Shown piece after piece: positions 10,432-21,624 of a DNA stretch of 64,000 bases. This stretch comes from Russula earlei (taxonomy: Eukaryota; Basidiomycota; Agaricomycetes; Russulales; Russulaceae). Made by a program: the position numbers and the translations under genes. Below the pieces are notes generated by a model that searched no databases, had not been told where the DNA came from, and saw only the letters and a program-made list of their open reading frames with translations. The DNA is taken from positions 81,158-145,157 of the forward strand of contig JAGFNK010000086.1 of the NCBI GenBank assembly GCA_025769875.1, in the 5' to 3' direction. Position 1 is the stretch's first letter, and every line of letters starts with the position of its first letter.

Positions 10432-11712
10432 ACTTAACAAAGAAAGAAAGCCCCTTCAAATGGGAGGAGGACAAAGAACAAGGATCTAGAAAATTAATCC
10501 AAGCATTCATGACAGCCCCAGTTCTCATGTTACCTGATCATACTAAACCCTTTTGACTCATCTGCAATGCAAGTGACTTTGCAGTTGGTTCAATTTTAGA
10601 ACAACCTGATGAATTTAACAGATATCACCTGGTAGCCTATTTTTTGAAATCCTTGGACCCTGCACAATGAAATTACATGATTTATGATAAAGAACTCCTT
10701 GCAATTGTCTCATCCCTCTGGCACTTCTGACACTACCTTGAGGGCACCACACATCTGGTTGATCTATGGACAGACCATAATAATTTGACATACTTCATGA
10801 CAAAACAGAAACTCACTTGATAACAGGCCCGATGGGCACTCCTTCTCAGCAATTTGACTTCACTATCACACATCACCCAGGAACCACAAACAAAGCAGAT
10901 GGTCTGTCCAGGTGGCCAGACTTTAAAGAGGGGATACAAAACAAAAATGAAAGAAAGGTGCTCCTGGACAATAAATACTTTAAAAACAGAGCAACATGCA
11001 CCTCTGCTACAGAACCAATCAGTGACCAAGACCTTTGACAGCAACTACAATCTAGCAAAGACTACAACCCAGAAGTATCTAATGCATTGGCAATCATTAT
11101 AAAGAATGGACCAAGATGATTGTCCAAAGGTCTACAGGACTGGAACCTTGAAGATGGACTAATATTATTCAAAGGAAAAGTCTACAATCCAAACAATGAC
11201 ACCCTACAAATGAAATTTCTGAAACTACATCATGACTCCCTTGCCACTGGACACCCTGGCCAATGGAAAACTTATGAACTAATCAGCTGAAACTATCAGG
11301 TGGCCAGGAATGCTAACCTATGTCAAAAGTTATGTAGATGGCTGTGCAGTTTGCCAAAGCACAAAAAACCACCCCAAGACAGAAACACCCCTAATACCAA
11401 TCACCCCAGCCAGAGAAGTATGGAAAAGCATCACCATGGACTTTATCACAGATCTACCAACTTCACAAGGTTTTGACAGTCTCCTAGTCATTGTGGATCA
11501 ATTCAGCAAAGCAATAATTATCACTCCTTGTCACAAAACAATCACAGCAGAAGAAATAGCAACACTAATCATGAACTAATGTCTGGAGAAGAATAGGCCT
11601 CCCATTGCAAATAATATCAGATAGAGGCCCTCAATTTGCAGCAAAGGTTACTCAAGAATTATGGAGGAAATTAAATGTCAAAATATCACTCAGTACTGCA
11701 TACCACCCACAG
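10432..11712 (+). pseudogene. Gypsy-1 RNase H and integrase, first part
   Basis: RNase H landmarks are ICNASDFAVG, YDKELLAI, TDHNNLTY and the exit motif HHPGTTNKADGLSR. The integrase zinc finger (HH-CC) is seen as LHHDSLATGHPG followed by CAVC, and the core shows MDFITDLP (first Asp) and the second-Asp region near 11610. Stops at 10554, 10668, 10728, 10818, 11035 and 11288 are TGA codons where Arg is expected, and a TAA follows at 10821. The frame is cut at YHPQ (11712) by the solo LTR. Confidence 0.9.
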
Positions 11713-12305
11713 TGTTACGGCATTGTGGTCATTGGGGCATTAGCTCAGAGTTCAGTGGGGCCAAGTCCCTGTGACTTGGTTCAAGGGTTCAGTGGGGCTG
11801 GCTCAAAAGGACTGGATCAAGGGTTTAGCATCTCAAGACTTAAGTCAGATGATGACTCAGCCTGCAGACAGAGTTGATCTTCTGGTTTCACAGAAGAGGA
11901 GGACAATGCGAGAGAGGCAGAGGAGGAAGAGGAACACAAGGGTTCCTTGAGGTGTGCTCAGGTCAAGCAGAGTGTAAGCCAGCACAAGCAAGTTGTGATT
12001 TGAGAGAGGATACAGGTCAAGGGATGTGACAGAAAATGGGACAAAGCTAAGCTTGGGGCATTCCCCAGCTTTTGCAGGTGCTTAAATATTGTATCTAGCA
12101 AGGCTGTACAGTACCATATGTGGAACAATAGATAGTAATGGACAAGTAGCAAAAGGAACTCAGACAATGGGTGAAACACAACAGATGAAACAACAAGGGA
12201 TGATCAACATCAAGGGATGAAATGGTAACCATGGGGACAAGGGAGGAGGATGTCAAGGAGTGAAAAAAGGTTGGCAACGAACTGAAAGGAGGGTAGATCA
12301 TAACA
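11713..12305 (-). repeat. Solo LTR of the Gypsy-3 family
   Basis: A 593-base segment TGTTACGGC..GATCATAACA is flanked by a perfect 5-base duplication CACAG (11708-11712 and 12306-12310). It is the reverse complement of the Gypsy-3 LTR at 59457-60061. It lies inside the integrase coding sequence of Gypsy-1, which resumes directly after the right CACAG, so a full element inserted here and recombined out between its LTRs. Confidence 0.92.
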
Positions 12306-13073
12306 CACAGATAGACAGAGAAACAGAATGAGTAAACCAAGAACTTGAACAATACCTTCAAATAGTTTGCAACCACCAAGCTGTCAATTGGGCAGAACTG
12401 GTCCCCTTCATGGAGTTTGTGCATAACGCCAGACAACACAGTGCTACTAATAAACCCCCTTTTGAGGTCTGGTATGGCTTTAACCCAACATTTGCCCCAC
12501 CCCCCTTGCCTTTACATCAAAATTGCCCTCAACCCAAGAACAATTAACAAGGCTAAACCAACTTAGAGAAATAGCGGCTTCCCTGAACCAAGCAGCTGAA
12601 ACTATGAAACAATCAGGACCTCAAACCTTGACATTTTGTTTTAAAGAGGGAAATCAAGTATGGTTGGAAGCCACAAATCTACAAACCACTCACCCAAAAG
12701 CAAAACTAACCCCTCGACACTATGGACCATTTAAAGTTGTCACTGCATATCCAGTAAATGTTCGCCTTGAATTACCAAGGTCTTGGAGGATACACCCAGT
12801 TTTTCACCATTCCCTGATTAAACCTTACAAAGAAACAATTGCCCATGGTCCTAACTTCCCAAACCCTCCACCCATACTAATCAAAGGAGAAGAACAGTAT
12901 GAAGCAGAACAGATCTTAGACTCTCAACTCTCTCCAAACCACAAAGGGATTCAATATCTAGTTAAATGGAAAGGATATGCCGCTGCAGAGAATACTTAGG
13001 AACCAGCATCTAACCTATCAAAAACACAACTACTAGTCAAAGACTTCCATCAGAAATATCCAAAGGTGCTTTA
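12306..13073 (+). pseudogene. Gypsy-1 integrase C-terminus with chromodomain
   Basis: Resumes the integrase at VNQELEQYLQ (catalytic Glu region), with WAELVPFMEFVHNA, the GPFKVV beta-barrel module and HPVFHHSLIKPY. A chromodomain follows: YEAEQILDSQ, then IQYLVKWKGY, then EPASNL. A TAG replaces the conserved Trp after the NT of the chromodomain (about 12997). The chromodomain identifies the chromovirus clade, in which it directs integration to heterochromatin. Confidence 0.9.
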
Positions 13074-13366
13074 ACCAGTTCCCATCAGGGGTAACCCCTA
13101 AACAGCAACTTCCATCATGACTTTGGTTGACAACTACCTCTATCCCTATTACCAAAGAACCTTTCAAAGACCCCTTGCGAATCACCTGTACCCAGGCAAC
13201 CACAGCTATCCCTAAAGTAACTTGTAGAACACAAGGGAATTCCCCACAGACAAACAGATTTCATTCCTTCATATGCAAACTACCCCATCAACCCTACTCC
13301 ATCTTTCAAAGAAACAGGAAATCCCTGCCCATTGCAGGAGCAACAAGTCTATAAAGAGAGGATGAA

Positions 13367-13990
13367 TGTTATGAACCAAGGCCAAGTCCTGGCCATTTAT
13401 TGTCCTATTTTCACCCAAGAGAGCCCTCTCTCACTCTGCATCACTGTTCCACTTCTATTTCATGGGCTACTCTTCCTATGGTACAAGATATTGCTGTTAC
13501 AAAGGCACTATGACATGATTAGGCACCCATTTCCTAATCAGGTAATCATTGCAGTGGCAGCCACATGGCCACTCAGCCACCAGGGACCCAAAACAATGGC
13601 ATGAACCCTTATAATTTGTTGCACAACTCATATGACATCATTCAGCTCCAATGACATCATGGCTGACTGAGTGACTCCACACTGACCTCATCTGCTCACC
13701 AAGCACTCCACAGTGATGTCATAATGATGTCATCACTTTACAATGATCAGTAATACACTCAGTAAGCCCCAAACCTGACACAAGTGAGTTTATGCCTCTA
13801 CAGTCCTATTGGACAGTACGAAAGAGTCTAGAATAGTTCCTGTTCTTTGTAATCAACCATGTACACAGTATATAAGCCCCAATGTAGCATGGCAGTCATC
13901 AGACTGTCCATTTGTGATACTCTCCACTTCCTGGGTACTCCATTGTGACTGCTCAGTTTAAAGTCTTCTCTTATCCTGAAGGTACTCTTC
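13367..13990 (+). repeat. 3' LTR of Gypsy-1 (right end uncertain)
   Basis: A purine-rich tract (AAAGAGAGGATGAA) precedes TGTTATGAACC at 13367, the usual junction of polypurine tract and 3' LTR. A TATATAAG element lies near 13870. The right end is not defined: no matching 5' LTR or target duplication was found, and a different relic begins by about 14041. Confidence 0.6.
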
Positions 13991-14225
13991 AATGACCACC
14001 TTGTCTAAAGCTCCTTCACCACACTGGCCTCCAGCCTTCACCTCTGCCTTCTGCAACATGTACCAGTCCCCATCTAGTGCCTCCTAGTCATTTGGCTCAT
14101 CCTCTTGTTCAACACCACCTATGTTGCGTACCATCTGTTCTAACCCTTGCCCACCTGCTCCTAAGTCCTTAGTGATCAGCAGTATGTGTCTTGACAGAAT
14201 ACAATATGGTCCCTCATTCCCCAGA

Positions 14226-16127
14226 CATGTCTGCCTCCTGAGGCACCCATTGATACTACCCTTGCTGTCTTTGATGGACCCCTCTCACCTGACTCCATCT
14301 CCAATCTCTTGAAGACCCACCCAGATATTTTGTCTGAAACCTTATACACCATCATCATTGGCCTTATTACCACCCCCAAGAAATGTGACCTTGACCAATG
14401 GACCCAACTCCTCAAACTTGAGGAACAACTCCACAAAGCACAACTCTTAGATAAGAGGGTGAAGAGTTTGGAGAAACAGCTGGATGCTGTCAAGACTCAC
14501 TGTTGAACAATCCAGTTCAAGAGCAAGGGATGAGTTCAAAGACAAGTCAGTAGACGTCTAAGACAGTGTGGGCAAGAAGTAGAGTCCAAAGCAGTACCAA
14601 GTACCAAAGAGGTATGGTTACTGGTAGAGTCAAGCAGGTATGCAGGGAAGAGGCCAGAATGGTCACAAGGGGATGGTCCTTAAAGGAGTATCCCAGGGAT
14701 AGAGAGTGCTGTAAACAAATGGACAGTCTGAAGACTGTCTGCTACTTTATTGAGCACTTATATATTACAAGAGGACTGCTAAATAGGGAACAAGTCATAA
14801 CCTTGTTATCAAGCACAATTGACAGATGAGTAAGAAGCTTGGAGTATGCTTACTGAGCATGCTCAGTCATGCTCAGTAAGCTGCTGAGTAAGAAGGCTCC
14901 TATCAATGAGTAAGAGCCTTTACTGTCCATGTGTTCACTGCCTTAGTACATGTGCAAAGCACCTGATCCATTTACTGTTAGTTAGTTTAGGGCCAGTCAT
15001 TTGAGGACTTGTAGTTTGGTTCAGGGAATAGAGTTGCTTATAAGGCCCCTTATATAGTTCTATTAGGGTCATTAGAGTCGACCCTAGTACTTGTGTTAAG
15101 GTCCTTAGTATTGCTTTATAGTTCATTCTATGGTTATTAGAGTTAGTCTAATAACACATTGTAGGGCTTTTAGTATCTTGTTAGTGCCTCTTGTAGGGCA
15201 CTTAGAGTCATCCTAAAGGGTCCTTAGGGAGGCTATAATACTGTCCTTTATTGTTAAAAAGGTTGCCACTAAGTGGGGCTTGTTATATGTTGATTGTGCT
15301 GAGAATTGCTCGTGCAACAATGTGTGCATGATATTGTGGACACCTCTACTCACCCCTTTTGTCCATGTGAACAGGGTGGCACCATAGAGGCTGGGTTTCC
15401 TCTACTAAGGAAGGGTCCTTCAAGGGCCCTCTCCAGAAACTGGTTCATGACAGATGCCACCCAAGACCTACTTATGGCCAAGGAGCAAAGGCTCATTGAA
15501 GCACCTGAAGGTTATGTCACCAACCTTGGACAGGCTCTAGACTTCTGGCTCCCAACCACAAATGGGAAGTTCACCCTTGCACAATTCATCAGGCATTCCA
15601 ACACATCCCCTACTAAAGTTATTGGAATTCCTGGAGAGATCACAGACAAGATGGAATCTGCCATGGAGGTTTATGCCTCCCCAGTCAACAATCGAGACAC
15701 CACTCTATAAACCCTTCCCCTTTGGCTTGTATGCCAACTCTAAGCCTCATCAGCCACCTTTCACTACCTCTATGAGGCTGCCCAGAAGGAACTTGATTGG
15801 GGAGTTGTGGCAGATGTCTACCACTACCATGAGCTCAACACCTAACTCATGGATCTCCAAGCCAAGAGTGAGGCCCTTGATGTGGACATGCACATTACCA
15901 GAGAGGCCCAACTCAAGTGTTGGTATTGCCTCAAAAGCAGCACAACTTTCTCTTTGCCTCACCCACCTCCAATGTTTTGACAATGAAGATCACTTCCCCA
16001 AACCAGTTATCCCCAAACTGGTCCCCACTGGTTGGTGTCATCCTAGCTGAGGACATCCAGTCTTGTTGGAGGGTGGTGATACCATGTGCCCAAATGGGCA
16101 CAAAGGCAAAGGCTGGGAATGGTAAAT
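14226..16127 (+). pseudogene. Diverged copy of the Gypsy-2 extra ORF, split by a solo LTR
   Basis: Two segments (14226-14487 and 15453-16127) match the extra ORF of Gypsy-2 (23005-23929) along their length: THPDILSETLYTIIIGL, a Leu/Glu/Gln-rich helix ending KQLDAV, then LLMAKEQRLIEAPEGY, FWLPTTNGKFTLAQFIRH, PTKVIGIPGEI, MEVYASPVNN, YEAAQKELDWGV and MHITREAQLK. CpG loss has produced stops and there are small indels. The encoded protein has no recognised function. Its preservation in two diverged copies argues that it was once a real coding sequence. Confidence 0.7.
14488..15452 (-). repeat. Solo LTR (family of the 61668 element), GATGC duplication
   Basis: 965 bases, TGTCAAGACTC..GTTCATGACA, flanked by perfect GATGC repeats (14483-14487 and 15453-15457). 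It is the reverse complement of the LTR at 61668-62630. It splits the extra-ORF relic exactly at KQLDA. Confidence 0.93.
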
Positions 16128-16427
16128 TTTCAAATCTTCTCATTGAATGTAGAAGCTACTTGTCTCTTCCTTCCATGTCTCAACAATTCTCCATGTTTCC
16201 AGTTGATTCTTGCAGTGTCTGTCTCTTGAATGTACTACTAAGTTCTAGGTCCCTTCACAGCTATATAAACTGTATGAAGGCCTCACTAGGAGGTCAAGTC
16301 AAATCTCTTGTCTAGTTTACTAGCCATTTGAGCTCTCTCCTTCTCACAACTGTCTGACTACCAGTTACTTCCTCATTGAACACTCAACAAATCTACTTTT
16401 CATTGCCTTAGTCATCTGGTGGTGACA
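16077..16427 (+). repeat. Diverged LTR of a Gypsy-2 relative
   Basis: 351 bases from TGATACCATG to GGTGGTGACA, the same length as the Gypsy-2 3' LTR and alignable throughout. Almost every CpG of the Gypsy-2 LTR is TpG or CpA here. A CTATATAAAC element sits near 16260. No target duplication was sought because the 5' half of this element is missing. Confidence 0.85.
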
Positions 16428-17241
16428 CTATGGCAATTTATGATCCATGAGTCACTCAACTTTTCTTCTACTAATTTTTTAGATGATGCCTTAGATAATT
16501 CTGCAGAGTCATTGGCAACTAATCTGGGAAGCAGTTGAAAGATTATCATCTACGTGCTCTGATGCAATATCCTTCAGTTTCCTGAGAGCAACAACTAAGA
16601 GAGAATGGGTAAACCCATATAGCCTCTTCATAACAATAGCTCTATCATTGATTGTCTCCATAGTAAGCCAATGATGTCCACATCAGGAGGAGGATACCCT
16701 ATGGGGTCAGGTTGTTAACATATGTATAAAACCACAACAGGATGAAAAACCTTCATTTCTACCATGCAAACATATAGGCACCATTATCACTTCAATGCAA
16801 AGTTGATCCACCATCTGTGACTTCCCTGTTCTGAAGGAATTGACAATAGTGGTCAACCTTGCATAGGGCATTCTGTCCAGGCAAAGGAAATCCATGATAG
16901 TCACAAGAAGCACTCCTACAAGGTTACCTTATTCCAAGCATGTGAGGTTGCTGTTATCTGGGTCAGAGGATGTCAGTAAAATGTAGAGATACATTGATTC
17001 ATTATGCAGCATTCTTGATGAATGTATCTATATCGGCATCTCTCCCTCACTCAGATTTTAAAAACACTTCTAGAGACAGAATGTGATAAACAGAGTGCTT
17101 AACATCAAAAGGAAGGAATGTACCATGTTCTAATAAATTTCATCCAGGGCAGCTTATGCTTTGCCATATTTTCCAGCAGCTTGACAAGTTGCGACTCTGC
17201 TTCACTCCAAAACATGGTATTTCAGGCTGGTTTCCAAGACG
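16428..17241. other. AT-rich relic DNA, nothing recognised
   Basis: Short open frames only (for example 16707-16913, minus). No domain is recognised. It is the left flank of the Gypsy-2 insertion and ends in the GACCC target copy at 17242-17246. Confidence 0.4.
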
Positions 17242-17246
17242 GACCC

Positions 17247-17599
17247 TGACACCGCATGCCCAGCAGGGCGTAAAGGGAAGAAGCCGCATATGGTAAATTT
17301 TCGAATGTTCCGGTCACGCGTAGTAGCCACTTGTCTCTTCCTCCTGCGTGTCGACCTTTCCGTCGAGTTCTCGTTGATTCTCACAACTTCCTGACTCTCG
17401 AATGTACTACTAAACTCTTGGTATCTCAACGGGTATATAAACCACGCGAAGGGCTCATTAGGAGTCCAAGTCGAATCTCCTGTCTAGTTACCAGACAATC
17501 GATTCCTTTCTTCTCATTAACTGCCTGACTACCAGTTAACTCTACCATCAAACACTCAACGAGTCTAATCAATCATCGTCTGACCCGACGGCGGTGACA
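17247..17599 (+). repeat. 5' LTR of Gypsy-2
   Basis: 353 bases, TGACACCGC..GGCGGTGACA, ends inverted TGAC/GTGACA. Contains GGTATATAAACC near 17430 as a promoter element. Near-identical to the 3' LTR (23878-24228). Confidence 0.95.
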
Positions 17600-19362
17600 T
17601 TAGATTCGACTTTGTTTCATCACGGCTTCAGTCACGAAGGGATCGAATTTACCTGCCAGAGCAGAATAGGCTCACCGTACCCGTCAACACGCGAACGTAT
17701 TGGGTTGGACCCGAAGAGAACAAGCAAACACTAGGCTGTTATATTACTCATCCATCAGGAGGACGAGTATTCGACGATCTCACAGTACCAGTTTACTACG
17801 GAGCAGACACTTGGTACGAAATATTCCAAGACGAAAGCGGCAAGCGCTACCTCGGAGAAGAACGAGAAGACTTAAATCGCTACAACCTTGACACACGAGA
17901 CAACCTCGACGAAACGAAAGCTGGAGAAAATACAGACGATAAGCATTCAGAACCAGCTAGCACAGAAACTATCGAAGAGGAAACCAATACCGCACGAGAC
18001 ATACGAAACACGCCCATCCCCGACGACCTCCGACCGGACACAATCAGATCGAACGACGACGACACCCTCACCCCCACTGTATTCTTCCCCAACAACCTTC
18101 CCTTATCAACACTTCCCCATCAGAGAGCAGACACCATGGCCACTACCACCACTACCCAACCAATGACAACTGCCACCGCCGCGACGTCGACCGTCGCCGC
18201 AACATCAAACACAGCCGGGAGAGCAAATGCCACCACGCCAAATGACACATATCAGGCTCTTAGAAACACTCTGCGACGAAGCGGAGGCCATCCTTCAGGA
18301 TCTGGAGGACCAGGAGGACCAGGTGGTCCAGGTGGCCCAGGAGGCCCTGGTGGTCCGGGAGGCCCTGGAGGATATGGTCCGAACGCTAACCTACCTCAGA
18401 TCCCGATACCACAACCGGCACCAGGCGATACCAAAACCCTCGGAAGTCTTCCTGTTCCATTCGAAGGCGACCGAACCAAGGCAGACCTGTTTATTCGAGA
18501 ATTAACTGACTATCTCCGTGCCAATCGAACTGTCACTGGCATGAACTCCCCCATCCGACAAGTCGCGCTGGCCTTAACTCTCATAAAAGGACCAGAAACC
18601 GACAACTGGGCCAGAAGCATAGGAACTTGGATCGACACTCTCGGTCCACAAGACGACATCCCAGCAGTATGGGAACAGTTCCTACACGAATTCCAACAAC
18701 AGTTCCAAGATACCGGACGAGCACAACGTGCAGCCGGAAAGATCTCAGATCTACGACTCAGAAACAACGAAGTAGATCAATACATCGCGGCGTTTGAGAC
18801 GCTCGCTCGTGAAGCCGGCTACCAACTTGGAGAAGATTCATGTAACCCATCTCTTCATGAGAGGACTACCACAGAACGTCCTCGACACCATATTAACTTC
18901 ACAAAATATGAATTCCTACGACGATATCAAGCAACGTGCAGTCGAAATAGTCAAGGGAAAACAACTTACTGGCCAATCTGTTAGGGACAGAATAACACTT
19001 TCAGACTGCACTCCCTTCGTCCCCAGAGGAGGATTCCCTTACCTGCGGAAATCAACAATATCAGCAACGAAACACCTTTCAACCCAGGAGGACGTGGAGC
19101 GTTCCAATCATTCCAACAAGGATACAACTCGTCAAATGCCCCCAGATCTATGGCTAACCAACAGGTACCCATGGACATTGATAGGACGAGAGCACCCCCA
19201 TTCTGGAACCAGAGAAACCTCAGAGGACAAGTCGCGCAACTTGGCAACAACAACAATCGTCGCCAAAATAACAACAACTGTTTCGAGTGTGGCCAAATAG
19301 GCCACTTCGCGCGCGACTGCCCACGACGCAAACAAAACATTAACCTCATTGACTGGGACTGA
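17600..19362 (+). pseudogene. Gypsy-2 gag with ATG-less N-terminal extension
   Basis: The frame is open from the LTR edge with no Met until 18136. This first about 178 codons encode a folded-looking segment (CYITHPSGG, YYGADTWYEIF, YLGEEREDL) and then an acidic linker. From 18136: a Thr/Ala-rich start, eight Gly-Gly-Pro repeats (about 18300-18370), the Gag core (LPVPFEGDRTKADLFIRELT, WIDTLGPQDDIPAVWEQF) and a CCHC zinc knuckle CFECGQIGHFARDC (19279-19320). One-base shifts near 18841 and 19000 break the frame. Gag packages the element RNA. How translation starts is unclear: 18136 is the first in-frame ATG, yet the upstream segment looks coding. Confidence 0.85.
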
Positions 19363-19567
19363 CACATCTACCATTGTAGAAACACCTTACCCCTCATACC
19401 CGCTCATCTTTGTCCCCTGAAGATCGAATTGCAGCTGCTAGAGCCACATTGGAGGCACTATCAGACCAAGACAAAGACGCGCTGGCCGCTCAACTTGGAG
19501 TCTCGCCGGATTTTCCCTCTCCCTAATCCGTTCAGCCTGGATTAGGAGCTTTGATAAGAATGTATAT

Positions 19568-20100
19568 ATGTCTAACAGAAAGTCAATGACAGTCAGAGTA
19601 TATCTCCATTCATATCAAAAGAGGGCTGAAACAATCGCACTACTGGACTCTGGAGCCACGGAAAACTTTCTCAACCTGAAATATGCCCAATGGCTCCGCC
19701 TTCCAATAAAGAAACTAGATCAACCAAGGAAGTTACTAAACGTCGACGGAACCCTCAACAAGACAGGAGCTCTACAACACTACACAGACCTGGATATCAG
19801 GACAGGAACCAAGATCGTCAAAATGAGATTCTTCCTATCAGACTTAGGAGAGAACAAAATGATCTTAGGATATCCATGGTTTGTGGCAAACCAACCCAAA
19901 ATCGACTGGGCAAGAGGATGGATCGACAGCATCTCACTTACCAATCATCGCCAAAACACCCGACGCTACAAAAGCTCGATTTTTACCTAGGAGAAAAGAA
20001 ACCACAGAACTATACATTGGACGAATTATCCTCCCACCTGATATTCACCTGACCATGCCAATATACCAGAAAATACCAACGACACAGTCAAGTATTTTCT
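19568..20100 (+). pseudogene. Gypsy-2 aspartic protease
   Basis: The active-site motif LLDSGATENFLN (catalytic Asp in DSGAT) lies about 25 residues into the frame, and MILGYPWFV marks the second conserved loop of retropepsins. A one-base shift near 19935 moves the frame to KTPDATKARFLPRRKET, which links protease to polymerase. The enzyme would cleave the Gag-Pol polyprotein inside the particle. Confidence 0.88.
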
Positions 20101-20239
20101 GAGAAGGCAGCACAACAGGTTTCCAGAACCAAGGATATGGGATCATGCTATTCCAACTGAAACCCGGAGCCCCTAGTTCCCTACCTGGAAAGATATACCC
20201 ATTAACGCAAAACGAACAGGAAGAACTGAAGAAATTTCG

Positions 20240-21620
20240 TCAAGGAACATCTACAGAAAGGATACATACGACCATCTAAATCTCCATATGCCGCCCCATT
20301 CTTCTTTATCAAAAAGAAAGATGGAAAATTGCGACCCGTACAAGATTATCGAAGACTAAACGAATGGACCGTACGAAACCGATACCCACTACCTCTAATT
20401 CCACAACTTATAAACAAAGTTCGTGGAAAAGAGAAGTTTACCAAATTCGATATACGATGGGGATACAATAACGTCCGAATCAAAGAAGGAGACCAATGGA
20501 AAGCGGCCTTCCTCACAAATGAAGGACTATTCGAACCCACAGTAATGTTCTTTGGATTAACCAACTCACCAGCCACCTTCCAAACCATGATGAACGCCAT
20601 ATTTGAGGAAGAACTACGAGAAGACTGGCTGACCATTTACATGGACGACATATTAATCGCGACTAAAAAGGACGATCCAAACCACGAAGACTACGTCCAC
20701 AGAATATTGGACAAACTGAAGAAACACGATCTCTACCTTAAACCAGAGAAATGTCAGTTCGAACAAGACACCGTGGAGTTTCTAGGAGTAGTGCTAAAAG
20801 GGAACACCATCCAAATGGATCCAAAGAAAGTAACCAGCGTACAAAACTGGCCAAACCCCAAAACACCTACCGACATTAGAGCCTTCCTAGGATTCACTGG
20901 CTTCTACCGATATTTCATACCAGGATATTCCAATATCGCAAGACCATTGCTAGACTTAACCAAGAAAGCGACGGTTTGGAACTGGACCCACAACCAACAA
21001 GAAGCATTTACTGAATTAAAGCAGTCTAACCACTGAAAAACCAGTATTAACCCAACCAAACTACGATAAACCATTCTTCCTGGAAACAGACGCATCAGCA
21101 TATGGCATAGGAGCCATACTCTCACAAGAGGGAGAAATCAACCCCACCAAACCCACCAAACCACTGACGACACCCAATTGCCTATTATTCCTCCACTTTT
21201 ACACCTACGGAACGAAACTACGACATATATGAAAGAGAATTACTGGCAGTACACAAGGCATTATTACACTGGAGACCACATTTAGCAGGCACCAACCACC
21301 CAATAACCCTATTGACGGACCATGCTAACCTGACCTACTGGAAGAACCCCAGAAAAATAAACAGAAGAGTGGCTAGATGGTTCACTGATTTACAGGATTA
21401 CTGGCTAAAAATACAACACGTCCCTGGAAAGAAACACTCAGCAGCTGACCTCCTATCCAGACTGCCAGATGTCAATAAGGCGACAATGACAATGAAGACG
21501 TTACAGTCCTTCCATCAGAACTATTCATCCGCACTATCCTCGCTGGTTCCCTCAAGGGTCGTGTCCAACAAGCTCAAAAACGCCATCAGAACGTATGTCG
21601 AGAATGGTCCAGAACATTTG
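20240..21620 (+). pseudogene. Gypsy-2 reverse transcriptase and RNase H
   Basis: RT: FFIKKKDGKLRPVQDYR, RWGYNNVRI, FGLTNSPATFQTMMN, catalytic YMDDIL (about 20638), LKPEKCQF, LGFTGFYRYFIP. RNase [36 protein letters not shown] and HVPGKKHSAADLLSR. The RT part (20329-21036) is intact in one frame, and shifts occur near 21030 and 21190. Both catalytic sets are present. Confidence 0.93.
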
Positions 21621-21624
21621 GTAT

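Larger units (their letters stand above)
6916..13990 (+). mobile_element. Gypsy-1, decayed Ty3/Gypsy chromovirus
   Basis: Pol domains occur in Ty3/Gypsy order (reverse transcriptase, RNase H, integrase, chromodomain) with a 3' LTR starting at 13367. The gag and protease regions are absent at the left end. Two later insertions split it: the inverted-repeat element 7550-10429 and a solo LTR 11713-12305. Removing each insertion together with one target copy restores continuous family-like sequence. CpG is almost absent and many in-frame TGA stops occur where Arg is conserved, so this copy is dead. Confidence 0.88.

Noticed and set aside
18295..18375. Gly-Gly-Pro run, considered as a collagen-like gene or repeat array
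   Set aside because: It lies in frame inside the Gypsy-2 gag N-terminal region and is a local codon expansion.
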